Position numbers and translations under genes: made by a program. A model generated the notes under the pieces. The model searched no databases and was not told the origin of the DNA. It was given only the letters and a program-made list of their open reading frames with translations. From positions 1 through 50,266 of the forward strand of contig CAIOJR010000039.1 of NCBI GenBank assembly GCA_903858685.1: a stretch of 50,266 bases of DNA, read 5' to 3'. Source of the stretch: an uncultured Caulobacterales bacterium (lineage in GTDB: Bacteria; Pseudomonadota; Alphaproteobacteria; Caulobacterales; Caulobacteraceae). The stretch's first letter is position 1. The number at the start of each line of letters is the position of its first letter. This document shows, piece after piece, positions 9,910-18,162 of the stretch.

Positions 9910-10929
9910 ATGGTCGGTTTGCCTGAGTTTCATCAGAACTATCGGACTGCGGCGCTCAACTACTGGCGTGACCCGGACCGGCGTTCATGGATCATCGTGA
10001 ATCCGACATCCATCGGAGACACCTGGTGCGTGTGCGCGCTGGCTGAAGCCTTCAAGGCGGCCCATGGCGGGCCTTTGACCTTTGTCATGCGCCAAGGGCA
10101 GAGGGCGCTTTCGGATATGTATGCCGATGTGATCGACCGGGTGATCTATTGGGAGGATGTGCGCCTGATCGACTTCACCAAGCGCCTCATGGGACAGGGC
10201 AGTTTTGATCTGGACGAGCCGATCATCGCCCACCCGTTCTGGCATGGCACGGGCAGGGGCGTTCAGCCTTTGCTGGAGCTTCTACGCTACCCGAGGCGTG
10301 GTGGCTTGACGCTGGCTGACCAGTTTCGGTTGATGCTGCAACTTGACTGGGACGCGCCGCTTAAGCCGCCAACCCTCCCGCAGGTCTGGCGCGATGAAGC
10401 CCTGATCGACGCCAAGGCCGCGGGCGTGGAGCCCGGCAACAGCGTCATCCTGTTTCCCGACAATAACACCAACCCCCCCTTGCCGGACGCCGTCTGGACC
10501 GAACTGGCGGCCGAATTGCGCCGCATGGGGCGCAAGGTCTTCACCAACCTTGCGGGAAATGTCGCTGGCCGAAGGGCTCAGCCTCTGGCGGGCACCCAAC
10601 CCATCAGTGTGAGTATTCGCACCGCAATACCGGTTGTGGAATATGCCGGGCGGTTTATCTCCATGTCCAATGGTCTTCAGGCGGTGATGATGGCGGCGGA
10701 TATTCAGGCGGAGCACACGATCCTGATCCACGATTTTCCGGTGAATATGAAGACAGGCGGGCTGAACTACGCCATTCGCGACCCGATCGCCTGCCAGACC
10801 TACCACTATGTCGGCTTCGCTGAGGGCGACTTCTTTGAGTATGTGGTCAGGCCTGATGCCGCGACCCCTGATCTGATCGCTGATATTGCGCGCAATAATC
10901 CCGACTCAACCGCCAGGCTGGTCCTGTGA
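9910..10929 (+). CDS. GT9-like glycosyltransferase (heptosyltransferase fold)
   Basis: 339 residues. The N-terminal half has NPTSIGDTWCVCALAEAF, which corresponds to the GD...ALPA motif of family 9 heptosyltransferases. The second Rossmann-like domain begins near VILFPDNNTNPPLPDAVW, where GT9 enzymes bind the nucleotide sugar. This makes a GT-B transferase related to ADP-heptose:LPS heptosyltransferases likely, although overall similarity is low by eye and the classical (D/E)TGxxH motif is not present. Its neighbours (HldE-like and HddC-like activation enzymes, PhyH oxygenase) fit transfer of a heptose-type sugar. Its stop overlaps the next gene by GTGA. Confidence 0.6.
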   Translation: MVGLPEFHQNYRTAALNYWRDPDRRSWIIVNPTSIGDTWCVCALAEAFKAAHGGPLTFVMRQGQRALSDMYADVIDRVIYWEDVRLIDFTKRLMGQGSFDLDEPIIAHPFWHGTGRGVQPLLELLRYPRRGGLTLADQFRLMLQLDWDAPLKPPTLPQVWRDEALIDAKAAGVEPGNSVILFPDNNTNPPLPDAVWTELAAELRRMGRKVFTNLAGNVAGRRAQPLAGTQPISVSIRTAIPVVEYAGRFISMSNGLQAVMMAADIQAEHTILIHDFPVNMKTGGLNYAIRDPIACQTYHYVGFAEGDFFEYVVRPDAATPDLIADIARNNPDSTARLVL

Positions 10930-11747
10930 CCTCGGACGGGCCGAGAGGCAAGGACGAGACCCGGTGGTTGATTGTCGGGGCGGACGGGCAGATCGGCTCG
11001 GCGCTGATGAACGCGCTTTCGCAGCGCGGGGCGGCGGTCCTTGGCACGACGCGCAGGCCCGCGTCCGGCGAGGCGCGGCTGATATTTCTGGACCTTGCAG
11101 AGCCAGAACTCGTCCTTGAACCCTCCACCATAGATGTCGCGGTGTTCTGCGCGGGCATGACCGGATTTGCGGCATGTGAGGCTGACCCTGTGCTGAGCCA
11201 CAGGATCAATGTTGATGGCGCGGTTCAGGTGATGGATGCCCTGGCAGCGGCGGGCGTGCATGTGATTTATTTGTCCAGCAACGCCGTATTTGATGGTTCT
11301 GTCGCCTTCGTCAACGTTAACGCGGCCCCAATGCCCGTGTCGCTCTACGGTCGGCAGAAGGCGCAGGTCGAGGCGCATCTGACGACACGCCACCCTGTTT
11401 CGGCGTCCATCCTCAGATTGACCAAGGTCGTGGGTCCGAATGCGCCCTTTATCCGCACCTGGACCTTAGCCCTGGAGCAAGGCCAGCCGATCATGGCGTT
11501 TGAAAACCGTCTGGTTTGCCCTGTGACGGAGGATGCTGTCGTGACTGCGATCAGGGTGATCGGCCAGCGCCGCAGCGCGGGTCTGTGGCAGTTGAGCGGT
11601 GAAGCGGAAATATCGTTCGCCGCCTTTGCCCGTCAGTGGTTTTCAGGGCGACCGGCCGCTCTGGCGGCGATCCAGGCAACCCAGGCGCCTGAGGTGTCTT
11701 CACGCCGGCACGGCTCTATGCAGACCCATCTGCCGCAAGCGCCTTAG
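10926..11747 (+). CDS. RmlD-like NAD(P)-dependent sugar-nucleotide reductase (SDR)
   Basis: 273-residue atypical/extended SDR of the RmlD-substrate-binding type. It has the Rossmann motif GADGQIG at the N-terminus, the strand-4 motif VAVFCAGMTG, the serine region LSSNAVFDG and the catalytic YGRQK (YxxxK). RmlD-type proteins reduce 4-keto-6-deoxy nucleotide sugars, so this enzyme probably performs a keto-reduction on a nucleotide sugar. It is the last gene of the first plus-strand run, starts by GTGA overlap with the GT9-like gene, and its stop overlaps by four bases the stop of the convergent methyltransferase gene. Confidence 0.8.
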   Translation: MTSDGPRGKDETRWLIVGADGQIGSALMNALSQRGAAVLGTTRRPASGEARLIFLDLAEPELVLEPSTIDVAVFCAGMTGFAACEADPVLSHRINVDGAVQVMDALAAAGVHVIYLSSNAVFDGSVAFVNVNAAPMPVSLYGRQKAQVEAHLTTRHPVSASILRLTKVVGPNAPFIRTWTLALEQGQPIMAFENRLVCPVTEDAVVTAIRVIGQRRSAGLWQLSGEAEISFAAFARQWFSGRPAALAAIQATQAPEVSSRRHGSMQTHLPQAP

Positions 11748-12622
11748 TGGATGTGAACGCGTTCCAGTTTCGGGCGCGGCTTTGTGGCCCGGATGATCTG
11801 GCGCCGGATGAAGAAGTAGGGCTCGCGCAGGGTGGCGTAGGGTTCCGGGTAGCGGCCGAAGATCCTTTTGATCAACCAGTCCAGGCCCCAGGGCGGGGCG
11901 CGTTTCGGCGGGGCGGTCGGGTTCCAGCCAGCCCGTACATAGAGGTTTTGTTGCGGGATGACGCCTGCCGTCGAGGCGTGTCCTTTGCGCGCGACACACC
12001 AGGTTCCCAGCATGGCCCGGCCCCAGCCGCCATAGCTCTTGTGGTCAATCGCGCCTGGTGAGTAGCGATAGAAGACCCAGTCGACATTGGGCTTCGGCGC
12101 GTATTCGAACAGCAGGCAATCGACGATCTCGTAGGCGTTGGCTGTGTAATAGTCCCAGAACACGGTCGGGCTGAACATGTAGAAGCCGTGATCGACATGA
12201 TTGCTGGTCGGCAAGGCATGGGCCACAACGCCGCCCACCTTCAGCATGTCGTGAATATTCTTCAGCGCCTGCGGGAAGTTGAAGACGTGCTCCAGCGTTC
12301 CGCCGTCATAGATCATGTCGAACAGGCCGTGCATGTGCTCGGGGATCGGTACATTCAGATCGAACACGAAGTCCGCGCCTTCGAAATCGTTGACGTCGAG
12401 GCTCTCCACCCGCTCAAAACCTGCCAGTTTGAACAGAAACTGGTCGTCGATAGGTCCCGACCGGTCGGGCGCGGGGGCGGGCTGATAGCGGTCGATTATT
12501 TCTGAAACATGCTTCTCGGTGATCAGAACGGACTGCCTTCCGAGTTGCAACACACGCCCGTTCAGCGGGTCCTTGCGGCCCATGTCGAAGAGCAGGTGCG
12601 CGGCGGATTTGGATATGCCCAT
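11744..12622 (-). CDS. SAM-dependent methyltransferase-like protein with degenerate motif I
   Basis: 292 residues. The region FDLNVPIPEHMHGLFDMIYDGG followed by TLEHVFNFPQALKNIHDMLK matches motifs II-III of class I SAM methyltransferases, and GGVVAHALPTSN continues the fold. The place of the glycine-rich SAM-binding motif is taken by VLQLGRQ, which is unlike a normal GxGxG loop. Proteins with this LGRQ motif occur in polysaccharide clusters, and I cannot say whether they bind SAM normally. The gene is alone on the minus strand between two plus-strand operons, sharing a 222-base divergent region with the next SDR gene. Methylation of a sugar is the most likely role. Confidence 0.6.
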   Translation of the reverse strand: MGISKSAAHLLFDMGRKDPLNGRVLQLGRQSVLITEKHVSEIIDRYQPAPAPDRSGPIDDQFLFKLAGFERVESLDVNDFEGADFVFDLNVPIPEHMHGLFDMIYDGGTLEHVFNFPQALKNIHDMLKVGGVVAHALPTSNHVDHGFYMFSPTVFWDYYTANAYEIVDCLLFEYAPKPNVDWVFYRYSPGAIDHKSYGGWGRAMLGTWCVARKGHASTAGVIPQQNLYVRAGWNPTAPPKRAPPWGLDWLIKRIFGRYPEPYATLREPYFFIRRQIIRATKPRPKLERVHIH

Positions 12623-12844
12623 TCCAACTTTTCCCGAAAGTCAAATATTCAGCCTGTCGCCCCGCGAGCGATACGGTTCAGGAGAATCGACGCATAGGAT
12701 AATGTTAACACGCAGCAGGGCAATCAGGTTCGAAGTCAGATGTTCGAGGGCGCCCCGGTGCTTTGAAAGCAATTTAGTCGATCGGGATTTGGGCTAATTG
12801 TTGATTGCATTGACTATTTCTGACGGTGGTTTGCGGAGAGACGC

Positions 12845-13786
12845 GTGAGAGTTCTTCTGACTGGTGCTGGCGGCTACAAGGGCACGGTCCTGACGCCTAA
12901 ACTACTTGCCGCCGGGCATCAGGTTATAGCCGTGGACACCTTCTGGTTCGGCGATTTTCTGCAACCTCACCCAGCCTTGACTGTCCACAAGGCCGATGTG
13001 CTGGCCACGGCCGACCTGCCTCTGGACGGGGTGGACGCGATTATTCATCTGGCCTCGATCGCCAATGACCCTTGCGGAGATCTGGACCCGAAGCTCACCT
13101 GGGAGGTCAGCGCGCTGGCGACCATGCAACTGGCCGACCGCGCCGCTCGCGCCGGTGTGGCGCGCTTCATCTATGCCTCGTCCGGGAGCGTCTACGGGGT
13201 AAAGGCAGAGCTTGAGGTGACCGAGGACCTGACGCTGGAGCCCATCTCTGAATACAACAAGACCAAGATGGTCGCGGAACGCGTTCTGCTCAGCTACGCC
13301 GACAGGATGAGCGTTCAAATCCTGCGCCCGGCCACAGTTTGCGGGCTTTCACCGCGGATGCGGTTGGACGTGTCGGTCAATATGCTGACCATGCAGGCGC
13401 TGACGTGTCAGCGCATTACGGTCTTTGGCGGCGCCCAGGTTCGACCTAATGTTCACATTCAGGACATTACCGACGCCTACCTGTTTTTCCTGACGCATAG
13501 CGAACATCAGGGCCTGTTCAATGTGGGCTTTGAAAACCTGTCCATCCTCGACATCGCCCACCGCGTCGTGGCTCAGACGCCGGCTGAAATTATTGTGACG
13601 GCCTCCAATGATCCGCGCTCCTACCGAATCAATTCGGATCGCGTGCTCGCGGCGGGGTTCCGACCGAACCATACGGTTGATGATGCAATCGCGGAGATTA
13701 TCGCCGCTTACCGGTCCGGTCGCCTGAAGGACGAGGACCGTTGGCATAATCTGAAATGGATGCAAAAGACGGTGATCGGGCGATGA
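12845..13786 (+). CDS. Extended SDR, NAD-dependent sugar-nucleotide epimerase/dehydratase
   Basis: 313 residues. Rossmann motif GAGGYKG at 7-13, the HLASIANDP motif after strand 4, serine region ASSGSVYG and catalytic YNKTK. These are all hallmarks of extended SDRs that epimerise, dehydrate or reduce nucleotide-linked sugars. The C-terminal SNDPRSYR block recurs in the gene at 21026-22051, so the two are paralogues. It starts with GTG at 12845 after GGAGAG and opens a seven-gene plus-strand run. Its stop overlaps the isomerase gene by ATGA. The exact reaction is open; an epimerase or ketoreductase in heptose or dideoxyhexose synthesis would fit. Confidence 0.85.
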   Translation: MRVLLTGAGGYKGTVLTPKLLAAGHQVIAVDTFWFGDFLQPHPALTVHKADVLATADLPLDGVDAIIHLASIANDPCGDLDPKLTWEVSALATMQLADRAARAGVARFIYASSGSVYGVKAELEVTEDLTLEPISEYNKTKMVAERVLLSYADRMSVQILRPATVCGLSPRMRLDVSVNMLTMQALTCQRITVFGGAQVRPNVHIQDITDAYLFFLTHSEHQGLFNVGFENLSILDIAHRVVAQTPAEIIVTASNDPRSYRINSDRVLAAGFRPNHTVDDAIAEIIAAYRSGRLKDEDRWHNLKWMQKTVIGR

Positions 13787-14370
13787 GCACGGCCCGGCAG
13801 CCTGATATCCCTGACTACCCGCGCCGACTGTCGCAGGCGTTGGCCGAGGCTGACTGGGGACCGGCGAGCATTTTGGCGGATGCGCTCTATGAGGCCTGGA
13901 TGGCCGGGCGGCAGGTCTTTATTTGCGGAAATGGCGGCAGCGCGGCCAATGCGCTGCATATTGCCAACGACCTGATCTATGGCGTCAGCATGGGACGTCG
14001 TCCGGGCGTGCGCGTCAACGCGTTGCCGTCAAATGTCGCAGCCCTGACCTGTCTGGCCAATGATTGCGGCTATGAGCAGATCTTCGCCTACCAGCTCAGG
14101 ACGCTCGCCCAGACGGGCGATCTGCTGATTGTTCTGTCCGGCAGCGGAAACTCCCAGAACATCTTGCAAGCTCTGGACGCGGCCGCAGAGCTGGGCGTGA
14201 AGACCGCCGCCGTTCTGGGCTATTCAGGCGGTCGCGCCAAGGACAAGGCTGAAATCTGTGTTCACTTCGCTGTGGACGACATGCAGATCTCAGAGGACCT
14301 GCAACTGGTGGTCGGGCATTTCGCCATGCAGTCCCTGTTCACCCGGTACCGGGCAGAGTTCGAGACATGA
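13783..14370 (+). CDS. SIS-domain phosphosugar isomerase, GmhA-like
   Basis: 195 residues, the size of GmhA, which converts sedoheptulose 7-phosphate into D-glycero-D-manno-heptose 7-phosphate. The single SIS domain has ICGNGGSAANALHIANDLI, the phosphate-binding loop LSGSGNSQNI, and the C-terminal histidine helix QISEDLQLVVGHFAMQS. All are typical of GmhA/DiaA-type isomerases. The ATG at 13783 overlaps the upstream stop (ATGA); an in-frame ATG at 13756 lies inside the upstream gene. Another ATGA overlap leads into the next SDR. It supplies the first step for the HldE-like and HddC-like activation enzymes 5 kb upstream, if these use heptose. Confidence 0.87.
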   Translation: MSTARQPDIPDYPRRLSQALAEADWGPASILADALYEAWMAGRQVFICGNGGSAANALHIANDLIYGVSMGRRPGVRVNALPSNVAALTCLANDCGYEQIFAYQLRTLAQTGDLLIVLSGSGNSQNILQALDAAAELGVKTAAVLGYSGGRAKDKAEICVHFAVDDMQISEDLQLVVGHFAMQSLFTRYRAEFET

Positions 14371-15365
14371 GCGGCGCCCCGAGATTCCTTGTGATCGGCT
14401 CCAACGCCTTTTCGGGGGCCAGCTTTGTCCGCTTTTTGCTGGATCAGGGGGTTGAGGTCGTCGGGTGCAGTCGCTCCAAACAGCCAGATCCCGTCTTTCT
14501 GCCCTACCGCTGGGGACGAAAAGTGGAATCATTCCGTTTCCACCAGATCGATCTGAACCATGATCTGGATGCGTTACAGGACCTGCTGAACGCCTATCAG
14601 CCGACCCATATTGTGAACTTCTCCGCCCAGAGCATGGTTGCTGAGAGCTGGGTCAATCCGGACCAGTGGTTTGAGACCAATGTGGTGGCGACCGTGCGGC
14701 TGCATGAGCAGCTCAGGCGATTGAACAGTCTGACGCGATACGTCCATATCAGTACGCCCGAAGTCTATGGCTCGACCGAGGGGCTGGTTCAGGAAGACGC
14801 CCCCTTCAATCCCAGCACGCCCTACGCTGTGTCGCGGGCTGCGGCGGATATGAGCCTGAAGGCCTATCACAAGCAGTACGGGTTTCCGTTTGTCGCCACC
14901 CGCGCCGCAAATGTGTACGGCGCCGGACAGCAGCTGTACCGGATCATCCCACGAACCATCCTGTCCATTCGCACCGGCCAAAAGCTTCAGTTGCACGGAG
15001 GGGGGCAGTCGGAGCGCGCATTCATTCATATTGACGATGTGTCCGACGCCACACTGAAGATCGCGCTCGGGGGCGAAGATGGCAGCGTCTATCACATCTC
15101 GACCGATCGCATCATCAGCATCCGGGAACTGGTCGAGCTGATCTGCGAACGACTGGGCTCCCGCCTGGAGGACTGTGCGCAGGTGGTGGGTGAACGGGCA
15201 GGCAAGGACGCAGCATATCGCCTCGACAGCTCGCGTCTGAAGTCCACACTGGGCTGGTCAAGCCAGGTCAGCCTGGAGGCTGGCTTGGCGGGCGTGGTGG
15301 ACTGGGTCGACGCCAATCTGGCGGCTCTGGCCGCGCAACCCTGGACCTACCAACACAAGCCCTGA
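14367..15365 (+). CDS. Extended SDR resembling nucleotide-sugar 4,6-dehydratases, with altered active site
   Basis: 332 residues resembling RmlB/GDP-mannose 4,6-dehydratase by layout: Rossmann loop GSNAFSG (11-17), NFSAQSMVAESW, STPEVYG (129-135), TPYAVSR (151-157), a C-terminal substrate domain with RAFIHIDDV. Two key positions differ. The catalytic YxxxK lysine is arginine 157, and the aspartate of the dehydratase STDEVYG motif is proline 131. Either this is a specialised subfamily or its reaction differs (epimerisation or reduction). It is the best candidate in the locus for the CDP-glucose 4,6-dehydratase step between RfbF and RfbH, but that assignment is weak. ATGA overlap with the isomerase gene upstream. 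Confidence 0.75.
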   Translation: MSGAPRFLVIGSNAFSGASFVRFLLDQGVEVVGCSRSKQPDPVFLPYRWGRKVESFRFHQIDLNHDLDALQDLLNAYQPTHIVNFSAQSMVAESWVNPDQWFETNVVATVRLHEQLRRLNSLTRYVHISTPEVYGSTEGLVQEDAPFNPSTPYAVSRAAADMSLKAYHKQYGFPFVATRAANVYGAGQQLYRIIPRTILSIRTGQKLQLHGGGQSERAFIHIDDVSDATLKIALGGEDGSVYHISTDRIISIRELVELICERLGSRLEDCAQVVGERAGKDAAYRLDSSRLKSTLGWSSQVSLEAGLAGVVDWVDANLAALAAQPWTYQHKP

Positions 15366-15375
15366 CAGGACGGTA

Positions 15376-16035
15376 ATGGGACGCGAAATTGATCTTCTGG
15401 CCAACTATCCCCGCTCGCCGCGCAATGTCGAACAGCGTGGCCGCGACAAGACGGAGGAGGATCGCGCCATTGCACGGCGCTTTGACCGGGAGTTTTTCGA
15501 CGGCGACAGACGCACCGGCTATGGCGGCTTCAACTATGACCCGCGCTTCTGGACGCCAGTCGCGCCGACCTTGCGCGATCACTTCGGTCTGACGGCGGGC
15601 AGCACCTTGCTCGATATCGGCTGCGCCAAGGGGTTCATGCTGCACGACCTGCAGGCGGCAATACCAGGGCTGCAAGTGCGCGGTGTCGATGTTTCGCGCT
15701 ATGCGATCGAGCATGCGCTTCCAGACATGAAGCCTCATCTGAGTGTGGCCGATGCGCGCGACCTGCCTTTTGCGTCCGGCGCATTCGACGTCGTGATCGC
15801 CATCAACACCATCCACAATCTGGAGCGCAATGATTGCGCCAGGGCGCTGATGGAGATCGAGCGGGTCGGACGCGGCAAGGCCTTTGTCACGGTGGACGCC
15901 TGGCGCGACGATGCTGATCGGGAGCGGATGTTCGCCTGGAACCTCACCGCGCGCACCATCCTGCACGTGGACGACTGGAAGGTCCTGTTCGCAGAGGTCG
16001 GCTATACCGGCGACTATTACTGGTTCATTCCCTGA
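15376..16035 (+). CDS. Class I SAM-dependent methyltransferase
   Basis: 219 residues with a clean class I methyltransferase core. Motif I is LLDIGCAKGFML at about 76-87, an acidic residue after strand 2 lies in VRGVDVSRYA, motif II is ADARDLPFASGAFDVVI and INTIHNLERNDC follows. The N-terminal YGGFNYDPRFW is typical of sugar-cluster methyltransferases of this family. It lies 10 bases after the dehydratase-like SDR, and its stop shares one base with the E1 alpha start (TGATG). O- or C-methylation of a sugar intermediate is inferred from context. It probably acts on a small diffusible substrate, since no membrane segment or signal peptide is present. Confidence 0.85.
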   Translation: MGREIDLLANYPRSPRNVEQRGRDKTEEDRAIARRFDREFFDGDRRTGYGGFNYDPRFWTPVAPTLRDHFGLTAGSTLLDIGCAKGFMLHDLQAAIPGLQVRGVDVSRYAIEHALPDMKPHLSVADARDLPFASGAFDVVIAINTIHNLERNDCARALMEIERVGRGKAFVTVDAWRDDADRERMFAWNLTARTILHVDDWKVLFAEVGYTGDYYWFIP

Positions 16036-16997
16036 TGGCTGAACTGGACCTTCTGACCAGCATGAAGCGGATCCGCGCAGTCGAGGAGCGGATCGCCCTG
16101 CGTTACGGCGAGCAGAAGATGCGTTGTCCGACGCATCTTTCCATAGGTCAGGAGGCGGTCGCTGCGGGCGTTTGCGCGGCCTTGACGGCTGCGGATCTGG
16201 CGGTCAGCGGACATCGCGCCCACGCCCATTATTTGGCCAAGGGCGGGTCTATGCGGGCTCTGGTCGCCGAACTGTATGGCAAGGTGGACGGTTGCTGTCG
16301 GGGGAAGGGCGGGTCCATGCATTTGACAGATCGCGCGGCTGGGTTTGTCGGAAGCACGGCGATTGTCGGAGGGACCATTCCGGTGGGTGTCGGTCTGGCG
16401 CTGGCATTGAAGCAACAGCGATCCGACGCCGTTTCCGTTGTATTTCTCGGCGACGCCGCCACAGAGACCGGCGTGTTCTACGAGTCGGTGAACTTCGCCG
16501 TTCTCAAGACCCTGCCGGTCTTGTTTGTCTGCGAGAACAACCTTTATTCCGTCTATTCGCCCCTTTCTGTGCGCCAGCCGCCAGGGCGCGAGATCCATCG
16601 CGTAGCGCAGGCCCTGGGCCTTTCAGCCCAGTCAGGCGACGGCAATGATGCGCTGGCTGTCGCGGGATTGGCGTCGGGGGCTGTGTCGGCCATCCGCAAT
16701 GGCGCAGGGCCGCAATTTCTGGAGTTCTCCACCTATCGCTGGCGTGAGCACTGCGGCCCAAACTACGACAACGACATTGGCTATCGCACCGAGGCGGAGT
16801 TTGAAGCGTGGCGCGCATGCGATCCCATCCCCAAACTGGAGGCCCTGTTGGACGCGGTCCGGATTGAAACCCTGAACGCCAAGGTGGAGCAGGAAGTGGA
16901 TGACGCATTCGCCTTTGCAGAGATGTCCGCCTTTCCACCCGAATTCGAAGCCTTCACCGATTTGACATCCGATGTCTCAGGCGCCGCCCATGGCTGA
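16035..16997 (+). CDS. Thiamine-diphosphate-dependent dehydrogenase E1 alpha-like subunit
   Basis: 320 residues matching the alpha subunit of 2-oxoacid dehydrogenase E1 components. Seen are GHRAHAHYLAKG (about 59-70), the family motif KGGSMHL, and the ThDP/Mg motif beginning at glycine 139-aspartate 140 and closing with asparagines 168-169 (ENNLYS). In the family, such subunits pair with a beta chain to decarboxylate a 2-oxoacid and hand the C2 unit to lipoyl-E2. Here no E2 or E3 gene is present and all neighbours are sugar enzymes. Stand-alone E1 pairs are known in the avilamycin cluster (AviB1/AviB2), proposed to add a two-carbon branch to a keto-sugar. That role here is my inference. Confidence 0.9.
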   Translation: MAELDLLTSMKRIRAVEERIALRYGEQKMRCPTHLSIGQEAVAAGVCAALTAADLAVSGHRAHAHYLAKGGSMRALVAELYGKVDGCCRGKGGSMHLTDRAAGFVGSTAIVGGTIPVGVGLALALKQQRSDAVSVVFLGDAATETGVFYESVNFAVLKTLPVLFVCENNLYSVYSPLSVRQPPGREIHRVAQALGLSAQSGDGNDALAVAGLASGAVSAIRNGAGPQFLEFSTYRWREHCGPNYDNDIGYRTEAEFEAWRACDPIPKLEALLDAVRIETLNAKVEQEVDDAFAFAEMSAFPPEFEAFTDLTSDVSGAAHG

Positions 16998-18045
16998 AAT
17001 GAGCTACGCAGAGGCCATCCGCGATGGACTGGCCACAGCCCTGCGGCTGGATCCGTCCGTGATCTGTTATGGTCTGGGCGTCACCGATCCAAAGGGGGTG
17101 TTTGGCACGACATTGGGACTTGAGGCCGAGTTCGGCTCCGACAGGGTGTTTGACATGCCGACAGCGGAGAACGCCATGACGGGCATAGCCATAGGTGCGG
17201 CGCTGGGCGGGCTTCGGCCGGTCCTTACCCATCAGCGTCTGGATTTTGCGCTATTGTCCATGGATCAGATCGTCAACAACGCGGCCAAATGGCGCTTCAT
17301 GTTCGGCGGATCCGCCAGCGCGCCCCTGGTGATCCGGATGATCCTGGGTCGTGGTTGGGGGCAGGGGCCGACCCACTCGCAGAATTTGCACGCGTGGTTT
17401 GCCCATATTCCGGGTCTGAAGGTCGTCATGCCCACGCGGCCGGCGGATGCCAAGGGGCTGTTGCTGTCTGCGATTTTTGGTCAGGACCCGGTCATTTTTC
17501 TGGAACAACGTTGGCTTCACAATGCGCGCGGCGAGACCCCGCAGGGCGACTATCGCGTGCCCATCGGGCCGTCAGCCCAACTGCATTCCGGTGATGATCT
17601 GACCGTGGTCTCGTCGGGATATCTCAGTATCGAGGCCTTGCACGCGGCTCAGTTTCTGGCGGCCAATGGCGTCGGTTGCGACCTGATCGACCTGCGGAGT
17701 CTGCGACCGCTGGACCTGCCAGCGATCAGGGCGTCCCTTGTGCGGACCGGGCGATTGCTGGTGCTGGACAGCGGCTTCGCCACGGGCGGTATAGCGGGAG
17801 AGATCCTTGCCTGGGCTTCGGAAACCGCGTTCAGCGCGCTGAAGGTTGCGCCTGCACGGTTGACGGCGCCGGATGCGCCTGAGGCCACCAGCCCCGCCCT
17901 GACCGAGGCCTATCACGTGCGGGCGGAACATATTGCGGCGCGCGCGGCGCAGATGCTGGGCGTGACGCTGGATGTGGAGCCGCTGGTCTCCAGACGCCGC
18001 TTTGCGCACGATACGCCAGGCGACTGGTTCAAGGGGCCATTCTAG
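16990..18045 (+). CDS. Thiamine-diphosphate-dependent dehydrogenase E1 beta-like subunit
   Basis: 351 residues, the partner of the preceding alpha chain. It has the transketolase pyrimidine-binding domain with the catalytic glutamate 60 in PTAENAMTG, then DQIVNNAAKWRFMFGG, THSQNLHAWFAHIPGLKVV and AKGLLLSAIF, all standard E1 beta blocks. The C-terminal transketolase domain (DDLTVVSSGYLS onward) is complete. I chose ATG 16990, which overlaps the alpha stop by eight bases; ATG 16972 adds six residues. The tight overlap implies equal production of both chains. Absence of any E2/E3 partner is the unusual feature. Confidence 0.9.
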   Translation: MAEMSYAEAIRDGLATALRLDPSVICYGLGVTDPKGVFGTTLGLEAEFGSDRVFDMPTAENAMTGIAIGAALGGLRPVLTHQRLDFALLSMDQIVNNAAKWRFMFGGSASAPLVIRMILGRGWGQGPTHSQNLHAWFAHIPGLKVVMPTRPADAKGLLLSAIFGQDPVIFLEQRWLHNARGETPQGDYRVPIGPSAQLHSGDDLTVVSSGYLSIEALHAAQFLAANGVGCDLIDLRSLRPLDLPAIRASLVRTGRLLVLDSGFATGGIAGEILAWASETAFSALKVAPARLTAPDAPEATSPALTEAYHVRAEHIAARAAQMLGVTLDVEPLVSRRRFAHDTPGDWFKGPF

Positions 18046-18162
18046 GGGGCGCCGGCGACTGGGCGAAAAGAATAGGCTCGCCGCCTGAAGTGCTGTGCGA
18101 TAGACGGGATTCGCGCCCTTTTGCGCGTGCGGTTGAATCGCTGTGGTGGAAAAGGCGGCCTC

